In this document: piece after piece, positions 8,245 through 16,713 of the stretch
Layout: each line of letters opens with the position of its first letter
How positions within the stretch are numbered: the first letter of the stretch is position 1
NCBI GenBank assembly: GCA_964462035.1
Contig: CAYXAP010000001.1
Coordinates: forward strand, 62,001-126,000
Direction: 5' to 3'
Source: UBA1660 sp964462035
GTDB taxonomy: Bacteria > Myxococcota_A > Polyangia > Polyangiales > Houyiibacteriaceae
Length of the DNA stretch: 64,000 bases
Notes under the pieces: model-generated
Database searches by the model: none
Told to the model about the DNA's origin: nothing
What the model saw: the letters and a program-made list of their open reading frames with translations, nothing else
Program-made: the position numbers and the translations under genes

Positions 8245-9303
8245 CTATCCCCCAGGAGGCGGCGCGCCGCAGCTCGGGCACTGACCGAGCTCGCGGGCGT
8301 AGGTCGCGCCGCAGTGGCCGCACGCGACACGGCCCATCGGCTCGTCGGCGATGGGGTGCATCTCTGGGTAGAGCACCTCGAGCTCCGCGCTCGACATCCG
8401 ATCGTTCTCGTCCGAGGGGCTCCAGATGACCTCGAAGGCGACGAGCTCGGGGACGCTGAGCGAGCGGAGCACGCGGAGCGCTTGGCGGAACCGGTTCGGG
8501 TCGGCGATGCCGTCGAGGTCGGCCAGCGTTCGCTTGGCGGCGACCACGAAGGTCACGACACACAGGCCGTCGCCCTCTTCGGCGCGGGCGGTCATCTGCG
8601 GGCCGTCGCGGCGGTCGATGGCGCCTTCGACGTTACGGACGAGCTCGTGGCGAAAGCGCGAGCGCAGGTCGCCGGTCATCCGGGTGAAGGTCCGCTCCGC
8701 CTGCGCTGGCGGCGCGGGGCGCGCGTCATGCGAGCCGACGTAGGCCCACGCTGCGCGCTCGGCCTCGATGGCGGCGATGGCAGCCGAGAGCAGCTGACGC
8801 CGGCCGGCCGCAGTGCTGGTGTTGCCGGTGCGCGCCATCTCGTCGAGCTTGCGTTGCAGCCGTGAGCGCGCTCTGGCGTCGATGGCGATCATCAGGCTGG
8901 TCACGTCGACGTTGGCGACGAAGGTGTGCTGCGGCGTTCCGTAGCTGGAGGGGCCCGCGTGGAACATCGAGCTGGCGCCCTTCTTCACCATGGCCTTGAT
9001 GATCACGGAGCCGACCAGGAAGACGATCATGATGATGACGAAGACTGGGTCGGCGCTGCCGCCCGACGACGAGTAGGAGCCCGAGCTGTACGAGGAGCCG
9101 CTGCTCCAGCTCGACGAGCTGCCGCCCCAGCTCGACGACCCGCCACCCCAGCTCGAGGAGCCCCCGCTCCAGCTCGACGAGCCACCGCCGCCGAAGCTGC
9201 CGCCACCGAAACTGCTGCCCGTGGACTGGGCCTCGGCCGGGCTCGCGAGCGCTCCGAGGAGCACCAGCGCTCCGACCCCGATCAGCTCTCGCCAGCGACG
9301 CAC
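8245..9303 (-). CDS. DUF1517-like membrane protein with Ser/Gly/Trp repeat and C-terminal zinc ribbon
   Basis: The GTG at 9303 opens a signal peptide (ALVLLGALASPAEAQ), so upstream in-frame codons were not used. A low-complexity tract of SSSW/GG units spans about residues 28-85. One membrane helix follows (FVIIMIVFLVGSVIIKAMV), then a cytosolic domain around LQRKLDEMARTGNTSTAAGR that matches the DUF1517 pattern of plant and cyanobacterial proteins. The end carries CGHCGATYARELGQCPSCG, a two-knuckle zinc ribbon. The family function is unknown. A 40-base gap separates it from the upstream minus-strand membrane gene, so the two may be co-transcribed. Confidence 0.7.
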   Translation of the reverse strand: MRRWRELIGVGALVLLGALASPAEAQSTGSSFGGGSFGGGGSSSWSGGSSSWGGGSSSWGGSSSSWSSGSSYSSGSYSSSGGSADPVFVIIMIVFLVGSVIIKAMVKKGASSMFHAGPSSYGTPQHTFVANVDVTSLMIAIDARARSRLQRKLDEMARTGNTSTAAGRRQLLSAAIAAIEAERAAWAYVGSHDARPAPPAQAERTFTRMTGDLRSRFRHELVRNVEGAIDRRDGPQMTARAEEGDGLCVVTFVVAAKRTLADLDGIADPNRFRQALRVLRSLSVPELVAFEVIWSPSDENDRMSSAELEVLYPEMHPIADEPMGRVACGHCGATYARELGQCPSCGAPPPGG

Positions 9304-9343
9304 GGCCCGAGTTGTCGCAAGAACTCGGGGCCGAGCACAAGCT

Positions 9344-9958
9344 CTAGCTGCCAGCGACCATCTGCGGCAGCCACGGATCCAGCAGGCCACCGCCAGGGGG
9401 CCAGCCGAGCAGGATCGCTTCCGCCGCGAAGGCCAGCAGCAGCGGTACCAGGACGCAGACCCAGGCGAAGCCCGAGCTGACCCCACTGGCCTCGGCGGTC
9501 TTCTTCATCGACGAGAGCAGGAAGAAGAGCGGGACCACCATGCCGCCGAGCATCAGCCAGGGGAGCGCGCCGTGTGCCGCTTCGGGCAGCCCGAAGCCCA
9601 GGAGCATCGCGGGAAGCCCGAGGTAGCCCAGCATGGGGTAGAGCCAGGCGCGCCGAAGCACGGTTCGGCGGGCGCGCGCGGCCGCTTCCCGTGGGTCGTC
9701 GCCGTATGCCCGGCAGAGACTGATGAAGCAGGCCGCGAGCGCGGCGTACGCCACACCACAGACGAGCAGGCCGATGCCCGCGGCGTTCAACGCATCCCGC
9801 CAGAAGGGCATGGTGGAGGGACGAGGCGTGAGCTGGAACGCGGGCCCGAACTGCACGGTGTGCGTGTAGGGGATCACACCCTGCGCCAGGGCGGTGAGGA
9901 CGAACGCGACCAGACCCCAACCGGATCCGTCGCGTGGCTCGGGGGCGCTGTCGTCCAC
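9344..9958 (-). CDS. Polytopic membrane protein, hypothetical
   Basis: From the GTG at 9958 the 204-residue product has about five membrane segments (WGLVAFVLTALAQGVI, GIGLLVCGVAYAALAACFI, LGYLGLPAMLLGFGL, LMLGGMVVPLFFLL and VCVLVPLLLAFAAEAILLG). The frame stays open to 10204, but that stretch lies over the divergent gene starting at 10023 and has no membrane or domain pattern. No family was recognised. It precedes the DUF1517 gene on the same strand. Confidence 0.6.
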   Translation of the reverse strand: MDDSAPEPRDGSGWGLVAFVLTALAQGVIPYTHTVQFGPAFQLTPRPSTMPFWRDALNAAGIGLLVCGVAYAALAACFISLCRAYGDDPREAAARARRTVLRRAWLYPMLGYLGLPAMLLGFGLPEAAHGALPWLMLGGMVVPLFFLLSSMKKTAEASGVSSGFAWVCVLVPLLLAFAAEAILLGWPPGGGLLDPWLPQMVAGS

Positions 9959-10022
9959 GGGCCGAGCGTGGTCGCCCGATCCCGATGGCGCAACTCGCCG
10001 TGCCGTCGGGTATCGTCGGAGC

Positions 10023-10916
10023 GTGAGCTGGGAGAAGACCGACGAGTGGCCGGACGGCCGTGCCGAGGGCGGTGCCTTTCGCGCTGCCGCCGAGGTCATC
10101 GTCGCGACGCGGGATGCGCCGACGCTCGCCGACCGCTTTCGCGTCTGGTGGCATTCCACACCCGACCACCCCTTCGCCGCCATGCCGATGCGGGTGGTGC
10201 TCACGCCGAGCTGGATCTACGTCGAGACGCGACGCGGCGATCGGCAACGAGCACGGGTCGAGCAGATCCTCGGCTCCCGCCGTGAGGCAGGGCGGGTCAT
10301 CTACGCGGTGGCGGATGGCGACGACCTCGTCGTCGCCGACCGCAAGGGCGACGCGCTCGAGCTGGCGCTCGACGAGAAGGTCGGCGCCAAGGGCGAATGG
10401 CGCTCGGACGCGGCGACCATCCCGGTCTTCCTCTTCGCGTTGTTCGGTCTCGTCGTGTCGATCGGGGTCACCCTCAGCTACCGCGACGAGGCCATCGAGC
10501 GGATCCACCGAGGACTCACGACGTCGGAGTCGGCGCTCGGGCTCTACGCTGGGCTCGGCGGCATCTTGCTGATGCTGCTCTGGATCACCTTCTTCCCGCA
10601 GCGCTACATCGCGGACACGGTCGGCATCACCTCGAAACGCGGGCTCTTCGGGTGGGTTCGGACGACGATCCCCGTCGAGCGCGTGAGCGAGGTCGTGGTC
10701 GATCGCTTCACCGTCCGCAGCAAGAACGGCACCACCTACACGACGTGCTTCGTCGAGGTGCTCCTCCGGGATCCGTCGGGGAAGGTGCGGATTCACCATA
10801 GCGGCGCGAAGCAGAGCTCCGAGGCGCGCTTCGCCCGCGAACGGGCGCGACAGATCGCGTCGCAGGTGGCGCGTCTCTACGACGTGGAGTTCCGCGACCT
10901 GCCCGACCGCCGCTGA
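10023..10916 (+). CDS. Two-helix membrane protein, hypothetical
   Basis: GTG 10023 gives 297 residues. A soluble N-terminal part of about 135 residues is followed by two membrane helices (VFLFALFGLVVSIGVTL and GLYAGLGGILLMLLWITFF) and a C-terminal beta-rich domain with PH-like strands such as VERVSEVVVDRFTVRSKNG. This layout, with a pleckstrin-like domain after a membrane pair, is common in bacterial proteins of unknown function. The in-frame extension to 9894 overlaps the divergent gene and was rejected. Confidence 0.6.
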   Translation: MSWEKTDEWPDGRAEGGAFRAAAEVIVATRDAPTLADRFRVWWHSTPDHPFAAMPMRVVLTPSWIYVETRRGDRQRARVEQILGSRREAGRVIYAVADGDDLVVADRKGDALELALDEKVGAKGEWRSDAATIPVFLFALFGLVVSIGVTLSYRDEAIERIHRGLTTSESALGLYAGLGGILLMLLWITFFPQRYIADTVGITSKRGLFGWVRTTIPVERVSEVVVDRFTVRSKNGTTYTTCFVEVLLRDPSGKVRIHHSGAKQSSEARFARERARQIASQVARLYDVEFRDLPDRR

Positions 10917-10931
10917 CCCCGCGGTCGAAGC

Positions 10932-11663
10932 TCAGAAGCGCGCGCGTAGATCGACCCCGCCGCCACCGATGCCCAAGCGAGGGGTCACTCGCCAGCCGGG
11001 CTCGTTCATCCCATAGAACTCGAGGAACTTCTTCTTCCGCCCGATGCCGAGGCCGAGCAGCGTGATGCCGACGCCCTGCACGAGCCCATCGAGGACCAGG
11101 AGGAAGCGATCGATCGCGAGGAAGTCGTCCTCGCGAGTCTCGATGATCGGACCGAGTACCGGGACCAGCATCATCCCGGTGAATCCGGCGTCTGCGTAGA
11201 GGCTGACCGAGAGGCCGTAGCTGACCAGGAACATCGCGCCGCCGGCGATGATCAGTCCGAGGCTCCGCTTCTCGATGATCTGGCCGCCCTCCGGCACCGG
11301 CATGCCCTCCCGGTAGGGGATGCGCTGCAACCGCGGAGGCCGCTGGTAGGCCTGACCGTAGCCGGGCTGCTGCTGGCCATAGGCGGGCTGTTGCTGGCCG
11401 TAGCCAGGTTGGCTCGGCGCGGGTTGCGCGCCCTGCGGCTGCTGACTCCCGTAGCCGTCCGGGACGGTCGGCGGCGGGAGCGCTTCACCGCTCTGGACGT
11501 TCGGGTCCGCGGGCGCGGGCTCGGCCGCTTCCTCTTCATCGGTGAAGGGGTCTTCCTCTTCGGCGAAGGGGTTGGCGTCCTCCTGCGCGAGGGCGGTGGG
11601 TCCCACCGACAGACCGAGGAGGATGGTCAAGAGCCCCACGGCGATCGAGCGTCGTTCTCCCAT
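10932..11663 (-). CDS. Secreted/membrane protein with Gln/Gly/Tyr/Pro repeat
   Basis: The 243-residue product from ATG 11663 has a signal peptide (LLTILLGLSVGPTALAQ), an acidic stretch (NPFAEEEDPFTDEEE) and a tract of GYGQQQP units at about residues 88-113. It then has two hydrophobic segments (LGLIIAGGAMFLVSYGLSVS and LVLDGLVQGVGITLLGLGI) and a C-terminal beta-like tail. The layout is common among myxobacterial envelope proteins of unknown function. It is convergent with the preceding plus-strand gene. Confidence 0.6.
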   Translation of the reverse strand: MGERRSIAVGLLTILLGLSVGPTALAQEDANPFAEEEDPFTDEEEAAEPAPADPNVQSGEALPPPTVPDGYGSQQPQGAQPAPSQPGYGQQQPAYGQQQPGYGQAYQRPPRLQRIPYREGMPVPEGGQIIEKRSLGLIIAGGAMFLVSYGLSVSLYADAGFTGMMLVPVLGPIIETREDDFLAIDRFLLVLDGLVQGVGITLLGLGIGRKKKFLEFYGMNEPGWRVTPRLGIGGGGVDLRARF

Positions 11664-11764
11664 GGAGAGCGAGCCTAGCACCGACGCCGAGGATCGGCCG
11701 GTGGGCCGTGCGGCGTCGTTCGGTGGGGTTCAGGGGAGCCCGACGACGGTGTTAGGATGGGCAG

Positions 11765-13066
11765 ATGGCTGACCATTCGGATCTTCCCCGGACACTCCTT
11801 CGCCGTGAGTTCGTCGGGCGTGGCCTCGCTGGCTTCGCTGCGGCGCTCGCCTCGCCTGGCCTGGTCGGGTGTGGGGACGACGGCAGCACTCCGACCGATG
11901 GCGGCCCGACGCCGGACGCGGCGCCGTCCGACGCTGGGATACCGGTCGACGGCGGCCCGGTCGTCTTCCCGACGCGGGACCTTCCGGACCCGCCGGCGTT
12001 GCGATCGCTGATCGCCGACATCGGGCCCCTCGAGGACCCGGACATGAACGGGGTCCGGGTCGCTGCCGGCTTCACCGCCCGGGTGGTGGCTCGCAGCGGC
12101 CAGATGGTGCCGGGGACGGACCACGAGTGGCATCCCTTTCCCGACGGAGGTGCGACGTTCATCACGGAGGACGGTGGCTGGATCTACGTGTCCAACTCGG
12201 AGATGCCGCTCGTCGGCGGCGTGGGTGCGCTCCGCTTCGACGCCAGCGGGGCGCTGATCGACGCCTACCCGATCCTCGAGCGCACGCAGATCAACTGCGC
12301 CGGTGGGCTCACCCCCTGGCACACCTGGCTCTCCTGCGAGGAGATCGGGAACGGGCAGGTGTACGAGTGCGATCCCTGGGGAGAGATGCCGGCGGTGGCT
12401 CGACCCGCCCTCGGCGTCTTCCGCCACGAGGCCGCCGCGGTGGATCCGGTGAACTGGAACCTCTACCTGACGGAGGACGAGGGAGATGGTCGTTTCTATC
12501 GCTTCCGTCCAGATGGGATGAACAGCAACGGCTTCCCGGAGCTCGGCTCCGGGACCCTCGAGGTCGCCCAGGTGGACATGTCCGGTGCGGTCAGCTGGTT
12601 GCCGTTGCCGGATCCGCAGGCCGAGGGAGAGACGCCGACCCGCGAGCAGGTCCCCGAGAGCACGGCCTTCGATGGAGGCGAAGGCATCTGGTACCACGCG
12701 GGGGTCGTCTACTTCAGCACGAAGGGCAGCACACGTATCTGGGCCTACGAGATCGCCGCCGAGACGATCTCCGTCCTCTACGACGGCGAGGCCATCAGCG
12801 ATCCGCCGCTGACGGGCGTCGACAACCTGACCGTCTCCTGCTGCGGCGACGTGCTCGTCGCGGAAGACGGGGGCTCGATGCAGATCGTCGCGATCCTACC
12901 GAGCGGCGAGCTCAAGCCGGTGATGCAGATCGTCGGCCAGGACACGTCCGAAGTGACGGGCCCCGCCTTCGACCCGAGCGGGACCCGGCTCTACTTCAGC
13001 TCGCAGCGCGGCGATGGCCAGGGCATCACCTACGAGATCGAGGGACCCTTCCACGAACCGGCCTGA
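11765..13066 (+). CDS. DUF839/PhoX-like Tat lipoprotein
   Basis: The 433-residue product has a twin-arginine motif (LRREFVGRGLAGF) and a lipobox (LVGC) followed by an Asp/Pro/Gly linker. This predicts a folded cofactor-containing lipoprotein exported by Tat. The rest matches the PhoX/DUF839 propeller: HEWHPFPDGGATFI, the segment NCAGGLTPWHTWLSCEEIGN that is characteristic of this family, EAAAVDPVNWNLYLTEDEGD, and GVDNLTVSCCGDVLVAEDGG. Characterised PhoX enzymes are calcium/iron alkaline phosphatases, but many DUF839 members have no proven activity, so phosphatase is only the closest guess. It is a single gene. Confidence 0.82.
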   Translation: MADHSDLPRTLLRREFVGRGLAGFAAALASPGLVGCGDDGSTPTDGGPTPDAAPSDAGIPVDGGPVVFPTRDLPDPPALRSLIADIGPLEDPDMNGVRVAAGFTARVVARSGQMVPGTDHEWHPFPDGGATFITEDGGWIYVSNSEMPLVGGVGALRFDASGALIDAYPILERTQINCAGGLTPWHTWLSCEEIGNGQVYECDPWGEMPAVARPALGVFRHEAAAVDPVNWNLYLTEDEGDGRFYRFRPDGMNSNGFPELGSGTLEVAQVDMSGAVSWLPLPDPQAEGETPTREQVPESTAFDGGEGIWYHAGVVYFSTKGSTRIWAYEIAAETISVLYDGEAISDPPLTGVDNLTVSCCGDVLVAEDGGSMQIVAILPSGELKPVMQIVGQDTSEVTGPAFDPSGTRLYFSSQRGDGQGITYEIEGPFHEPA

Positions 13067-13069
13067 GCT

Positions 13070-13132
13070 CTTGGGGGGATGTCGAGAAAATCCCCCGACT
13101 CGTCGCGAGTGATCGCTCCTCGTCTCCCCAAG
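13070..13132. terminator. Hairpin cluster between convergent genes
   Basis: GGGGGAT (13074-13080) pairs with ATCCCCC (13090-13096). ACTCG-TCG-CGAGT (13098-13110) forms a second hairpin. CTTGGGG (13070-13076) can alternatively pair with CCCCAAG (13126-13132). There is no clear T tract. The site lies between the convergent DUF839 and E2 genes. Confidence 0.5.
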
Positions 13133-13210
13133 AACCTGAAGATCTCGCGGAAGCCGCGCGCCCTCGCGCTTCGCGCTACGTCCTCCGTGACCGACTGGCC
13201 GGAGACTGCG

Positions 13211-14575
13211 TCAGGCCAGGTCGAGGAAGAGCCGCTCGGGCTCTTCGAGGAAGCGGATGATGTCGTAAGCGAAGGCTGCGCCGACGTGGCCGTCCACGAT
13301 CCGGTGGTCGAAGCTCAGCGAGAGCAGCATGACGTTGCCGACGACGATCTCGCCGTCGCGCACGACCGGCTTCTGCTTCATCTGGTGCACGCCCAGGATG
13401 CCGACCTCGGGGTGGTTGAGCACCGGGGTGGCGAATAGGCCACCGTCCTTGCCGAGGCTCGTGATGGTGAAGGTCGAGCCCTGGAGCTCATCGGCCTTGA
13501 GCGCCCCGTCGCGGGCGCCGTTGCCGAGCCGATCGATCTCGCGGGCGAGGTCGAGGAGCGAGAGCTGGTCGGCGTGGCGCACGACCGGGACCATGAGCCC
13601 GTTCGGCGTCGCCGCCGCGATGCCCATGTGGAAGTACTTGCGGTAGACCAGCTCGTTGGAGGTCTCGTCGAGCGCGGTGTTGAGCACGGGGTGCTTCTTC
13701 AGCGCGGCGACGACGGCCTTCACGATGAAGGGCAGGTAGGTGAGCTTCACGCCCTGCTCGGCGGCCGCGGGCTTGAGCCGGCTGCGGAGCTCGATGAGCC
13801 GATCGCAGTGGCACTCCTCGACGAAGGTGAAGTGCGCGGCGGTGTTCTTCGCCGTCTGCATCTTCTGCGCGATCTTCCGGCGGATGCCGACGAAGGGCTT
13901 CCGCTCTTCCGGCTCGCCCTGCTGACCGACGATCCGCTGCGGCGCCTGACGCGGCGCGCTCGGCGCCTGGGCGGTGGTCGCGGTCGGCGCACCGCCCGCG
14001 AAGCCCTTCACGTCGTCGCGGGTGGTTCGGCCGTGGGGACCGCTCGGCTGGACCCGGCGAAGGTCGACGCCGAGGTCGCGGGCGAGCTTGCGCGTCGCCG
14101 GTGTGGCCAGCGGCTTGGCCTGGAAGAAGTCGATCGGCTGCGCCGCGGCCCTCGGAGCGGCTTCGGCCGCCTTCGCCTGACCGGCGCCGTTGTTGCGAAC
14201 GCCGCCGCCCTTGTTCTGCGGCTGGAAGAACGAGGTGCCGGGCAGGCCTTCGCGGATGTCGCCCACGGCGCTCGCGGCGGTCTCCTTCTTCTCCTCTTCC
14301 GGCTCGGCCTCGCTGGCTTCGGTCACCGTCGCGGTGCCGTCGGTCGCGATGACCACGATCACGTCGCCCACCTGAGCGACGTCACCGGGCTGGAAGCGCA
14401 CGTCCGCGATGGTGCCGGCCTTCGGCGCGCCGATGGTCACGGTGGCCTTGTCGGTCATCACCTCGACCATCGGGTCGTCCTCGGCGACGATGTCGCCCTG
14501 GTTGACGTGCCACTCGACGATCTCGCCCTCGGTGACGCCCTCGCCGATGTCGGGAAGCTTGAACTGAAAGCTCAT
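13211..14575 (-). CDS. bkdB: Branched-chain 2-oxoacid dehydrogenase E2 (lipoamide acyltransferase)
   Basis: The 454-residue E2 has three parts. An N-terminal lipoyl domain (residues 1-78) carries its lipoyl-Lys in VMTDKATVT. A peripheral subunit-binding domain lies at about 158-195 (ATPATRKLARDLGVDLRRV). The catalytic acyltransferase domain ends with the active-site motif DHRIVDGHVG. It forms the core of the complex, moving acyl groups from E1 to CoA on the lipoate that LipA makes. It follows the E1 beta gene by 10 bases and is last in the lipA-E1-E1-E2 operon. The IGEGVTEGEIVEW start fits the branched-chain class, but a pyruvate-type substrate cannot be excluded. Confidence 0.9.
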   Translation of the reverse strand: MSFQFKLPDIGEGVTEGEIVEWHVNQGDIVAEDDPMVEVMTDKATVTIGAPKAGTIADVRFQPGDVAQVGDVIVVIATDGTATVTEASEAEPEEEKKETAASAVGDIREGLPGTSFFQPQNKGGGVRNNGAGQAKAAEAAPRAAAQPIDFFQAKPLATPATRKLARDLGVDLRRVQPSGPHGRTTRDDVKGFAGGAPTATTAQAPSAPRQAPQRIVGQQGEPEERKPFVGIRRKIAQKMQTAKNTAAHFTFVEECHCDRLIELRSRLKPAAAEQGVKLTYLPFIVKAVVAALKKHPVLNTALDETSNELVYRKYFHMGIAAATPNGLMVPVVRHADQLSLLDLAREIDRLGNGARDGALKADELQGSTFTITSLGKDGGLFATPVLNHPEVGILGVHQMKQKPVVRDGEIVVGNVMLLSLSFDHRIVDGHVGAAFAYDIIRFLEEPERLFLDLA

Positions 14576-14585
14576 CGGTTGCCTC

Positions 14586-15566
14586 TCAAGGAATGTACTT
14601 CGCCGTCTCGAGGAGAGCGGGAGTGATGCGGTGCTGGAGCGGCAGGTACTCCATCTCGAGCGTGTAGGGGAACGGGGTGTCCCAGCCGGTCACGCGGATG
14701 GGCGGGGCCTCGAGGTGGACGAAGGCCTTCTCGGTCACCAGCGAGAGCAGCTCGGCGCCGAAGCCGCAGGCCTTGGGGGCCTCGTGGACGATGACCACGC
14801 GACCGGTCTTCTTCACCGACTCGACGATGGTGTCGATGTCGACCGGCCAGAGCGTGCGCAGGTCGATGACCTCGGCGCTCACGCCCTGTTCGGCGACCTC
14901 GTCGGCGCTGGCGAGCGCCTCGAAGAGCATCGCGCCCCAGCCGATGACGGTGACGTCCTCGCCCTCGCGGACGACCTTCGCCTTGCCGATCGGGATCGTG
15001 TACTCGTCCTCCGGCACATCCATCTTCACCGCGCGGTAGACCCGCTTCGGCTCGAAGAACATCACCGGGTCGTCATCGCGGATGGCGCTCAGAAGCAGGC
15101 CCTTCGCGTCGTAGGGGTTCGACGGGCAGACCACCTTGAGGCCGGCCGTGTGGATGAAGAGGCTCTCCGGCGACTGCGAGTGGTAGTGGCCGCCGCGGAT
15201 GCCGCCGCCGACCGGCGTGCGGATGACCATCGGCACGGTGTACTCGCCGCCGCTGCGGTAACGGAACTTCGCCGCCTCGCTGACGATCTGGTCGAAGGCC
15301 GGGAAGATGAAGTCGGAGAACTGGATCTCCGGCACGGGGCGCAGGCCGTAGAGGGCCATGCCGATCGCGGTACCGATGATGCCGCCCTCGGCGAGCGGCG
15401 TGTCGATCACGCGGTCGTCACCGAACTCGTCGAAGAGGCCCTGCGTGACGCGGAAGACACCGCCGACCTTGCCGACGTCCTCGCCGAGGACGATCACGTC
15501 CTCGTCGTTGCGCATCTCGGTGCGGAGGGCCGAGTTCACGGCCTGGACCAAGTTCATCTGCGGCAT
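14586..15566 (-). CDS. bkdA2: 2-oxoacid dehydrogenase E1 beta subunit
   Basis: The 326-residue protein from ATG 15566 matches the transketolase-like pyrimidine-binding domain (VIVLGEDVGKVGGVFRVTQG; PLAEGGIIGTAIGMALYG) and the C-terminal transketolase domain (VIDLRTLWPVDIDTIVESV). With E1 alpha it forms the thiamine-diphosphate decarboxylase heterotetramer. The frame is open far upstream (to 15878), but that overlaps E1 alpha, and the ATG at 15566 gives the usual N-terminus MPQMNLVQAVNSAL. The E1 alpha stop ends two bases inside this start, so the two subunits are translationally coupled. Confidence 0.92.
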   Translation of the reverse strand: MPQMNLVQAVNSALRTEMRNDEDVIVLGEDVGKVGGVFRVTQGLFDEFGDDRVIDTPLAEGGIIGTAIGMALYGLRPVPEIQFSDFIFPAFDQIVSEAAKFRYRSGGEYTVPMVIRTPVGGGIRGGHYHSQSPESLFIHTAGLKVVCPSNPYDAKGLLLSAIRDDDPVMFFEPKRVYRAVKMDVPEDEYTIPIGKAKVVREGEDVTVIGWGAMLFEALASADEVAEQGVSAEVIDLRTLWPVDIDTIVESVKKTGRVVIVHEAPKACGFGAELLSLVTEKAFVHLEAPPIRVTGWDTPFPYTLEMEYLPLQHRITPALLETAKYIP

Positions 15567-15567
15567 C

Positions 15568-16713
15568 TCAGTGGTGCTCCTTGGCGCGGGGGCCGTTCTC
15601 GCACTGCTCCTGCTGTTCCTGCAGGTGCCAGGGCTTCTCTGCGTACACGCCGTCGAACATCGTCGAGAGCGCGGGCTTGTCCTTCGCCTCTGCGGCGGTG
15701 ATGCACGCCTTGAGCTCGGCCTCGGTCTCCTTGCGGAAGGCCTCGTCCTCGGCGTCCGACCAGGCGTCGAGCGTGTCGAGGTGCTTGCGACCGCGGACCA
15801 GCGGGTCCGTCTGGCGCCACGAGTCGACCTCGTCGCTCGCGCGATAGGCGCGCGGGTCGTCGGAGGTGGAATGACCACCGACGCGGTAGGTGAGCATCTC
15901 GACCAGGAAGGGCCCTTCGCCCTTGGCCGACTTCTCCACGCACTCGCGGACGACCGAGTAGGTGGCCAGGAAGTCGTTGCCGTCGACGCGCACGGCGGGG
16001 ACTCCGTAGGCGACGCCCTTGTCCGCGAAGGTCTTGCTGGCGGTCTGCTTTTCGGAGGGCACGCTGATGGCCCAGCGGTTGTTCCGGCAGAGGAAGATGA
16101 CCGGGGCGTCCATCACGCCGGCGAAGTTCATGCCGGTGTGGAAGTCGTTGGAGCTGGTGGCGCCCTCACCGAAGTAGACGCTGACGACGGTGTCCTCGCC
16201 CTTGTGCTTGGCGGCCCAGCCGAAGCCCACGGCCTGGGTCATCTGGGTGCCGATCGGCGAGCTGACCGATCCGAAGTGGTACTTCTTGCCGGAGTAGTGG
16301 TCGGGCATCTGTCGGCCCATGACCACGTCCTCGGCGTTGCCGAACATGTTGTCGACGTAGGACTGCAGCGGGAAGCCGCGCCACAGCAGGGCACCGAACT
16401 CGCGGTAACAGGGGAAGATCCAGTCCTGCGGACGCATCGCGGCAGCAGAGCCGATGATGCAGGCCTCTTCGCCGAGGCTCCCGATGTGGAACCCGATCCG
16501 ACCCTGGCGCTGCAGACGCTCGAGCTGGGTGTCGATGATCCGGGTCCGCACCATCGCCTTGTACAGGTCCAGGACCTGCTCGACGGGGAGCTTCGGATCG
16601 GCTTCGGGGCGGACCTGCCCGTCCGGCCCGATGACCGTCACGACCTCGTCGTCGAAGGACGACTCGGGGGTTCGAATCGGCACCACTTGTTCTTGCGTCT
16701 GCATCCCCGTCAC
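15568..16713 (-). CDS. bkdA1: 2-oxoacid dehydrogenase E1 alpha subunit, branched-chain type
   Basis: The 381-residue protein has the thiamine-diphosphate-binding motif GEGATSSNDFHTGMNFAG-x-MDAPVIFLCRNN and the conserved phosphorylation-loop-like stretch YRVGGHSTSDDPRAYR. The region YREFGALLWRGFPLQSYVDN resembles BCKDH E1 alpha more than pyruvate dehydrogenase. Its ATG overlaps the lipA stop by four bases (ATGA) and its own stop overlaps the E1 beta start region, which points to one transcript. It carries out the oxidative decarboxylation step of branched-chain amino-acid breakdown, feeding branched fatty-acid starters in this group of bacteria (inferred). Confidence 0.92.
   Translation of the reverse strand: MTGMQTQEQVVPIRTPESSFDDEVVTVIGPDGQVRPEADPKLPVEQVLDLYKAMVRTRIIDTQLERLQRQGRIGFHIGSLGEEACIIGSAAAMRPQDWIFPCYREFGALLWRGFPLQSYVDNMFGNAEDVVMGRQMPDHYSGKKYHFGSVSSPIGTQMTQAVGFGWAAKHKGEDTVVSVYFGEGATSSNDFHTGMNFAGVMDAPVIFLCRNNRWAISVPSEKQTASKTFADKGVAYGVPAVRVDGNDFLATYSVVRECVEKSAKGEGPFLVEMLTYRVGGHSTSDDPRAYRASDEVDSWRQTDPLVRGRKHLDTLDAWSDAEDEAFRKETEAELKACITAAEAKDKPALSTMFDGVYAEKPWHLQEQQEQCENGPRAKEHH

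Noticed and set aside
13079..13438. A plus-strand 119-codon frame after the DUF839 gene
   Set aside because: It overlaps the terminator region and the 3' end of the E2 gene and shows no domain or ribosome-binding site.
15567..15878. An N-terminal extension of E1 beta
   Set aside because: It lies over E1 alpha and adds Arg/Thr/Ser-rich low-complexity sequence; ATG 15566 gives the family N-terminus.
16660..16690. A tRNA T-arm look-alike (GGTTCGAATC followed by GCACCA)
   Set aside because: It falls inside the E1 alpha coding sequence and no acceptor stem, D arm or anticodon arm fits around it.
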